This document shows, in pieces, positions 6,389 to 11,122 of a DNA stretch of 11,122 nt. This DNA is from DATKMG01 sp041476565 (GTDB taxonomy: Bacteria > Acidobacteriota > Terriglobia > Versatilivoradales > Versatilivoraceae). A program made the translations under genes and the position numbers. The stretch is from NCBI GenBank assembly GCA_041476565.1, contig JBGOTQ010000256.1:1-11122 (forward strand), given 5' to 3'. How positions within the stretch are numbered: position 1 is the first letter of the stretch; the number at the start of each line of letters is the position of its first letter. Under the pieces are notes generated by a model. The model saw nothing but the letters and a program-made list of their open reading frames with translations, searched no databases and was not told where the DNA came from.

Positions 6389-9300
6389 ATTATCCCAGCC
6401 TTGTTTCTACACGTCTCTTCGCCCGTTTTCTTCTTTCTCTTCTTCGCCCTTTTCCCCTTTTCCCCTTTTCGCCCATTCGCCTTTTGCCCCTTCTTGCGTT
6501 TCTCCTTCGGGTGAATGTTGCGACTGCGCAGGATTCAGCGGCCGTTCAGTTCATTCACGGCGAGCTCACGGTCCCTACATACACTTTCGGGCGTTCGGAG
6601 ACAGTGGCCCCTTTATTCAAATCCATTGAAAACATGGGCTTCTATCCCTATACCATTCTGGACTGGGAATCTCGTGTCAAAAAGCCTGTCCCCGTCGAGT
6701 ATGAATTGCTGGTCCTCGAGAACGAATACTTGCGGGTGGAATTCCTCCCCGAACTAGGCGGCCGGATCTGGTCGGCCCGCGACAAAGTGGCGAATCGTGA
6801 GATTTTCTATCATACGACCGTTATCAAACCAGGGCGATACAACCCACGAGGGGGCTGGCCGGTGGGCAATCTGGAACTCTATGGACCTTATGACACCCAT
6901 ATGTTGACCTGGCCGGGGGAAGCCTGGCCGTGGGCGTTGCGGCACCACCCGGATGGCAGTGCCACGGTCGTGCTGTCCCACATCGACCATTTCTTTCGCG
7001 ACAAGATTACCTTGGAGGTCACACTGCATCCAGGAAAAGCCTACCTGGAAACCACCCTGCGGTTGTACAACAAAAATATGCTTCCCAACCGTTACCTGAT
7101 CTGGACCAATGCCGGGGTGGCCACCACCGAGGGGAGCCGGTTTGTCTATCCCATGAGCAAGACCATTGGTCATGTCAGTTCGGCCATCGGAGTCTGGCCC
7201 GTTATTGACGGTGTGGATTTAAGCTGGAATAAGAACAATAAGAACATGCTAGGGGTCTTCGGGCTCGATATCTATGACAACTTCATGTCGATTTACGATT
7301 ACAAGCTTGATTACGGAACAATCTGTTACACCAACCGTCTGTTGGCCCGAGGCATGAAGACCTGGACTTTTGGATCTGGCTTAACTGCGTTGCGCCAGAT
7401 GGCTTCTTACACCGACAACGATGGCCTCTATATGGAAACACAGAGCGGCCGTTTTATTTGGGATGGCAACTATGAATTCATCGATCCTGGAAAGAAGGAT
7501 GGTTGGACCGAGTACTGGTTCGGCGCCGGAAAACTGGGGGGATTGACGACGGCAACCCGTGACGTCGCAATTAACTTTGAAGTACCCGAGACCCGTCCTG
7601 GAACGGCGAAGCTGGCTGTGACCTCCACAGGATCGTTTCCAGCGGCTGTGCTGGAGCTTTACGCAGGGGATCAGGAGGTGTGGAGGCAAGCTCAGGACCT
7701 GGCATTCGGCAGTGCCTTTCGTGCCCAACTGAGTCTCGGGGCAGACACAACCAGCAAGGTTCTGCACTTGAAAATCCGTTCTAAAGAGGGAAAGCAACTC
7801 CTCGATCACAAGTTTTACCCGGACGGGTCCCATCCCGATGCCGATTACGCCAGCGACTCTATCCCGCGCAAGTTCGGCCCCCTGGAGACACTGCAGGCGG
7901 AAGACGCCTATCAAAAGGGCATGGGGCATGAGAAATTCGGGGAACTGAACGACGCCCTCGCGGCTTACAAGGCTGCGTTGGCTAAAGACCCCCTCTTTTC
8001 ACCGGTCCACCTCCGCTTGGGTTTACTGGCCCTAGAGCGGTTCCAGGACCAAGAGGCCATCGAGCACTTCGAGAAAGTCCTTGAGCGGGATCCGACCAAT
8101 GGTGACGCTCACTATTATCTCGGAGTTGTCTATTCGGGACTTGGCAGGCACGTGGAAGCACGGCGGCAATATTATCGTCTTCTTCCTTCTTCAGGGAAGT
8201 TCGAGCGCCGTGATTATGGATTGGGTTTGCTGGCACTCAACGAAGGAGACCGGTGCGATGCCTGTCATAAGCTATCTGCCGCATCAGCATTGACTCCCCA
8301 AGATCTCTCGGTTCGGCAGGCGTACGCCTATCTGCTTCGCAAAGAGGGGCGTTCCGGGGAGGCTGAGAATGAAAGAAAGGCGATTCTCGATCTGGACCCG
8401 ACCAACGCTTTCGCTCAGGCAGAGATGTTGTTCGTTGGAAAATCAAAGGTTGCTGCTTCTGCCACGTCTTCGGTGACGACGGAACCTCTACTCAAGCCTG
8501 AGACTGAGACTTCGGAATTGCTGGATCGCGCCTGTGCCCGTCATCCGCAGGGATATCTGGAGTTGGCTACGGAGTATTTCCGGCTTTCGGCCTGGGAGGA
8601 AGCCGGTCAGATCCTGGAACGTGGTATCAAAGTCGCCGGGTCGAATGGCGAGACCCCGTACCCTCTGTTGTTTTACTATCGTGCCTTTGCAGCGTCGCAG
8701 CTCGGAGAGAAGGAGACCGCCCGGCATTTCGTCGACCAGGGGCGCCGTCAGGACCTCAAGCTCGAGATATTTCCTTTCCGCGCCGAAGACGTGAAAGTCT
8801 TGAGGCTGGCCTTGGAAACTGATCCGAAAGACGTCAACGCTCAAGTCATGTTGGGGGACATCCTTTACAGCAAGGATCGCAGAAGTGAAGCCATCCAACT
8901 CTGGAGTGCCGCGGTGGAGCAGGATCCAAAGTGCTTCTCAGCACTACGCGATCTGGGAATGGCCAGGCTGGTAGAAGGGGAACAACAGAAGGGACTAGAA
9001 CGCCTGACCCAGGCTGCCGAGGTCCGCCCGGATCACATGGCTACGATATTGCTGGTGGCCAACATCAATGCCCGCGTGGGGAACACGCAGGCTGCCAGGC
9101 AGGTATTTGAAAGGGCCAGGAAAGCACAGCCGCAAAGTGACCCGGTTCTGGAGAAACTTTCTTCCCTGGAAGCCCAACTGGGTAACTACCCGCGGGCTCT
9201 AGATCTGTTGACTGGCCATACTTTCGAACCCACTCACCTCTCCTACTCTCTGCTGCATCTTTACCGAGGGATTCGGCTCATGCTGGCCCTTGAGGCCTCG

Positions 9301-9822
9301 AAAAAGTCCAGGTTCTCTGAAGCCATAGTTCACGTGAAGGCAGGGGCCCAGCCTCCATCCAGTCTCGGGGTAGACGATTTTGCCTCTGTTCGAAGTTCAC
9401 GATTGTTGATGTTCGAAGCGCTATTGCATCAAGCTAGTGGAGACTCCTCCCTGGCCAAGGGAACATGGCTGGCAGCTGCCCAGACCTTGGATGATGATAT
9501 CGAAGGGGAGGGGCTCTTCCGGGCCATTGCGCTTTACAAGATCGGGCAGACGCAGAAAGCAGAAGAGTGGTTCAAGGAGTTCGTGGCTGTCAATGAGCAG
9601 CGAAAAACTGATAGTGCAGTGGATCTCCGCCTGCATGCCTTTCAACTGTCCGGAATCTATGCGGCTTTTCAGGGAGACAATTCCCTGGCCGCAGAGAACT
9701 TCCGCAAGGCGCTGGAAATCGATCAGTCTTATCTCTACGCGCGCCAATCACTGGCTTGGTTAGATGCCGGGATGCTCAAGGGACTGCGAGACAACAGTAG
9801 TGCTCGTGAGGGTAGAAAATGA
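6385..9822 (+). CDS. Exported DUF5107 (mutarotase-like fold) + TPR protein, 1145 aa
   Basis: The N-terminus (about residues 1-49) is a long hydrophobic signal sequence ending in NVATAQ-D. It is the only ATG before residue 84, preceded by the G-rich AGGTGG (6372-6377) as a plausible ribosome-binding site. Residues about 55-396 form a DUF5107 domain, with LLVLENEYLRVEFLPELGGR (from about 107) as its signature; this is a beta-sandwich related to galactose mutarotase-like, sugar-binding folds. Residues about 400-480 look like an Ig-like beta domain. From about 505 to the end are many tetratricopeptide repeats (for example DALAAYKAALAKDP and EAIEHFEKVLERDPTNGDAH) in two blocks separated by a Ser/Thr/Glu linker near 690-710. 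DUF5107-TPR proteins are widespread in Acidobacteriota and relatives and often sit beside glycoside hydrolase genes. A role as a periplasmic sugar-recognising scaffold is inference; no catalytic site is evident. Its stop overlaps the next start by four bases. Confidence 0.85.
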   Translation: MNYPSLVSTRLFARFLLSLLRPFPLFPFSPIRLLPLLAFLLRVNVATAQDSAAVQFIHGELTVPTYTFGRSETVAPLFKSIENMGFYPYTILDWESRVKKPVPVEYELLVLENEYLRVEFLPELGGRIWSARDKVANREIFYHTTVIKPGRYNPRGGWPVGNLELYGPYDTHMLTWPGEAWPWALRHHPDGSATVVLSHIDHFFRDKITLEVTLHPGKAYLETTLRLYNKNMLPNRYLIWTNAGVATTEGSRFVYPMSKTIGHVSSAIGVWPVIDGVDLSWNKNNKNMLGVFGLDIYDNFMSIYDYKLDYGTICYTNRLLARGMKTWTFGSGLTALRQMASYTDNDGLYMETQSGRFIWDGNYEFIDPGKKDGWTEYWFGAGKLGGLTTATRDVAINFEVPETRPGTAKLAVTSTGSFPAAVLELYAGDQEVWRQAQDLAFGSAFRAQLSLGADTTSKVLHLKIRSKEGKQLLDHKFYPDGSHPDADYASDSIPRKFGPLETLQAEDAYQKGMGHEKFGELNDALAAYKAALAKDPLFSPVHLRLGLLALERFQDQEAIEHFEKVLERDPTNGDAHYYLGVVYSGLGRHVEARRQYYRLLPSSGKFERRDYGLGLLALNEGDRCDACHKLSAASALTPQDLSVRQAYAYLLRKEGRSGEAENERKAILDLDPTNAFAQAEMLFVGKSKVAASATSSVTTEPLLKPETETSELLDRACARHPQGYLELATEYFRLSAWEEAGQILERGIKVAGSNGETPYPLLFYYRAFAASQLGEKETARHFVDQGRRQDLKLEIFPFRAEDVKVLRLALETDPKDVNAQVMLGDILYSKDRRSEAIQLWSAAVEQDPKCFSALRDLGMARLVEGEQQKGLERLTQAAEVRPDHMATILLVANINARVGNTQAARQVFERARKAQPQSDPVLEKLSSLEAQLGNYPRALDLLTGHTFEPTHLSYSLLHLYRGIRLMLALEASKKSRFSEAIVHVKAGAQPPSSLGVDDFASVRSSRLLMFEALLHQASGDSSLAKGTWLAAAQTLDDDIEGEGLFRAIALYKIGQTQKAEEWFKEFVAVNEQRKTDSAVDLRLHAFQLSGIYAAFQGDNSLAAENFRKALEIDQSYLYARQSLAWLDAGMLKGLRDNSSAREGRK
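6418..6492 (+). repeat. Pyrimidine-rich degenerate repeat inside the signal-peptide coding region
   Basis: The tract is almost purely C/T. TTCGCCC recurs at 6418, 6443 and 6468, exactly 25 bp apart, and 6446-6469 contains three near-perfect tandem copies of the 8-mer CCCCTTTT (the first begins GCCC). It encodes the Leu/Phe/Pro/Arg-rich part of the signal sequence of the DUF5107-TPR protein. Neither 8 nor 25 is a multiple of three, so a gain or loss of one unit would shift the frame near residue 25. It looks like a low-complexity minisatellite that has become coding, or a start region extended into such a tract. Confidence 0.55.
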
Positions 9823-11122
9823 TTTCAGTGCACGATCTTTCACGCCGTAATTTCCTGGGAATGATGGGTGCCGTTGCCTTGCTCCCCCTGGAAGGCACTG
9901 AGCCGGACTTGGTGTTATACAATGGAAATATTCACACCATGAGCCAGCGCCTCCCACAGGTTGAAGCGGTCGCCATCTCTGGGGGGCGTTTCCTGCAAAT
10001 GGGAAACAATGCTGAAATCCGTCACCTTGCCACCGCTGAGACAAAGCAGATTGATCTGGGCTGGAAGACCGTGCTCCCCGGGTTCATCGATGCTCATACA
10101 CATCCTTGCTATGCCGGGCTTCGTCACCTGCGCCAGGTTGATTGTGACCTGCGATCCATTGGCGACATCCTAGCGGCATTGCGCCAGCGGGTCCAGCAAA
10201 CTGCGCCTGGCAACTGGGTGCTGGGTTTCAAGTATGATGATACGAAGACCAGCGAGGCACGTCCTCTGACCCTTGAGGATTTGGACCGTGCCGTTCCCGA
10301 CCACCCGGTCCGCGTTGAGCATCGGGGCGGACACACTTCCTATGTGAATTCGATGGCATTGAAGATGGCTGGTATCTCCGAGACCACTCCAGACCCATCC
10401 GGGGGACGGTTTGATCGAGATCCCTCCGGCCGGCTCACCGGGCGTATCAGTGAGAGTGCCAATGCCGTCTTTGAAAAAACCATTCCCTCCACTTATAGCC
10501 GTGCCGATTACCGTGAAGCGGTAAAGCTCATCTCCCGGATGATGGGGAAATCGGAAATCACTTCAGTTCACGACGCTGAAGGAACCCCCGAGGATCTGCG
10601 GGGTTACCAGGACGCCCGCGCCGCTGGGGAGCTTTCATTGCGGGTCTACTGTTTCATTCAGGCGGCCTTTATCGACGAGATGCTTCGAGCCGGATTACGA
10701 ACCGGTTTTGGAGACGAATGGGTGCGCCTTGGAGGGATGAAACTGGTCTGCGACGGGTCCATTTCCGAACGAACTGCTCGCCTATCGCAGCCCTACATAG
10801 GTCGTCCGAACGACTATGGTATTCTGGTCGCTGACGAGGATCAACTCTACCCCCTGGCTCGAAAAGCTCACCTCGCCGACTGGCAGATCGGGGTCCATGC
10901 CAACGGCGATGTGGCCATTGATATTGTGCTGCGCATCTATGAGCGTCTGCAACGCGAATCTCCGCGCCAGGATCCGCGCTTCCGCATTGAGCATTGCACT
11001 GTCGTGAACGACTCCTTGATTCAGCGCATTCGAGCCATCGGCGCCATTCCCACTCCTTTCTCAACCTATGTCTACTACCATGGCGAAAAGATGCGGGAAT
11101 ATGGGCCCGAGCGGCTTAATCA
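9819..11122 (+). CDS. Tat-exported YtcJ-like amidohydrolase (amidohydrolase_3 family), 3' end outside window
   Basis: The frame opens at ATG 9819 (overlapping the preceding TGA as ATGA, with GAGG at 9808-9811 as Shine-Dalgarno) and stays open to the window end, giving about 434 residues of an expected 530-570. Residues 8-14, SRRNFLG, form a twin-arginine export motif followed by a short hydrophobic stretch. The metal centre of the amidohydrolase superfamily is visible: Asp91-x-His93-x-His95 in DAHTHP, Lys308 in GMKLVCDGS (the probable carboxylated lysine), His360 in HANGD and His392 in RIEHC; the last metal Asp lies beyond the window. The motif DGSISERTARLSQPY is typical of the YtcJ/NfdA-like branch, periplasmic or cytoplasmic zinc hydrolases acting on amide or formyl groups. 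The exact substrate is unknown. Probably co-transcribed and translationally coupled with the DUF5107-TPR gene. Confidence 0.88.
   Translation, partial: MISVHDLSRRNFLGMMGAVALLPLEGTEPDLVLYNGNIHTMSQRLPQVEAVAISGGRFLQMGNNAEIRHLATAETKQIDLGWKTVLPGFIDAHTHPCYAGLRHLRQVDCDLRSIGDILAALRQRVQQTAPGNWVLGFKYDDTKTSEARPLTLEDLDRAVPDHPVRVEHRGGHTSYVNSMALKMAGISETTPDPSGGRFDRDPSGRLTGRISESANAVFEKTIPSTYSRADYREAVKLISRMMGKSEITSVHDAEGTPEDLRGYQDARAAGELSLRVYCFIQAAFIDEMLRAGLRTGFGDEWVRLGGMKLVCDGSISERTARLSQPYIGRPNDYGILVADEDQLYPLARKAHLADWQIGVHANGDVAIDIVLRIYERLQRESPRQDPRFRIEHCTVVNDSLIQRIRAIGAIPTPFSTYVYYHGEKMREYGPERLN

Overview
The window (about 11.1 kb, GC-rich, densely coded) looks like chromosomal DNA from a free-living, probably Gram-negative bacterium specialised in secreting hydrolases. 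The gene mix is an exported phosphodiesterase, a secreted GH67-like glycoside hydrolase, secreted beta-propellers, a DUF5107-TPR protein and a Tat-exported YtcJ-type amidohydrolase. This is typical of soil Acidobacteriota and of some Planctomycetota/Verrucomicrobiota relatives. The assignment is inferred from gene content and style, and no rRNA or marker gene is present to prove it. I see no tRNA, rRNA, CRISPR array, transposase or phage gene.

Layout. Positions 2-1012 (+) hold the 3' part of an alkaline-phosphatase-superfamily phosphodiesterase/nucleotide pyrophosphatase gene. Next, 1013-1113 is a short leader with a strong imperfect hairpin whose loop carries a canonical G-quadruplex motif. 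A secreted GH67-like (alpha-glucuronidase-like) protein follows on the + strand at 1114-3418, but its reading frame is broken at a run of six G at 3031-3036. Two convergent genes (3473-4699 and 4696-5934, both -) encode secreted beta-propeller-like proteins. They overlap by 4 bp and seem related to each other. The 450-bp divergent region 5935-6384 contains a possible minus-strand promoter and a small ORF with a good Shine-Dalgarno whose C-terminus resembles four-helix-bundle (S23/IVP) proteins. Positions 6385-9822 (+) encode a large exported DUF5107 + TPR protein whose signal peptide is written in a pyrimidine-rich, repeat-like tract. Overlapping it by 4 bp is a twin-arginine-signal amidohydrolase (9819 to the window end, incomplete).

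How the genes may work together. Every long protein whose N-terminus is visible carries an export signal, so this reads as a periplasmic/extracellular module. The GH67-like enzyme and the DUF5107 (mutarotase-like fold) protein point towards carbohydrate. The propellers could bind or cleave oligosaccharides, and the phosphodiesterase and amidohydrolase could remove substituents. That joint role is inference. The firm observations are the shared export signals, the 4-bp ATGA overlaps, the divergent organisation, the frameshift and the leader structure.
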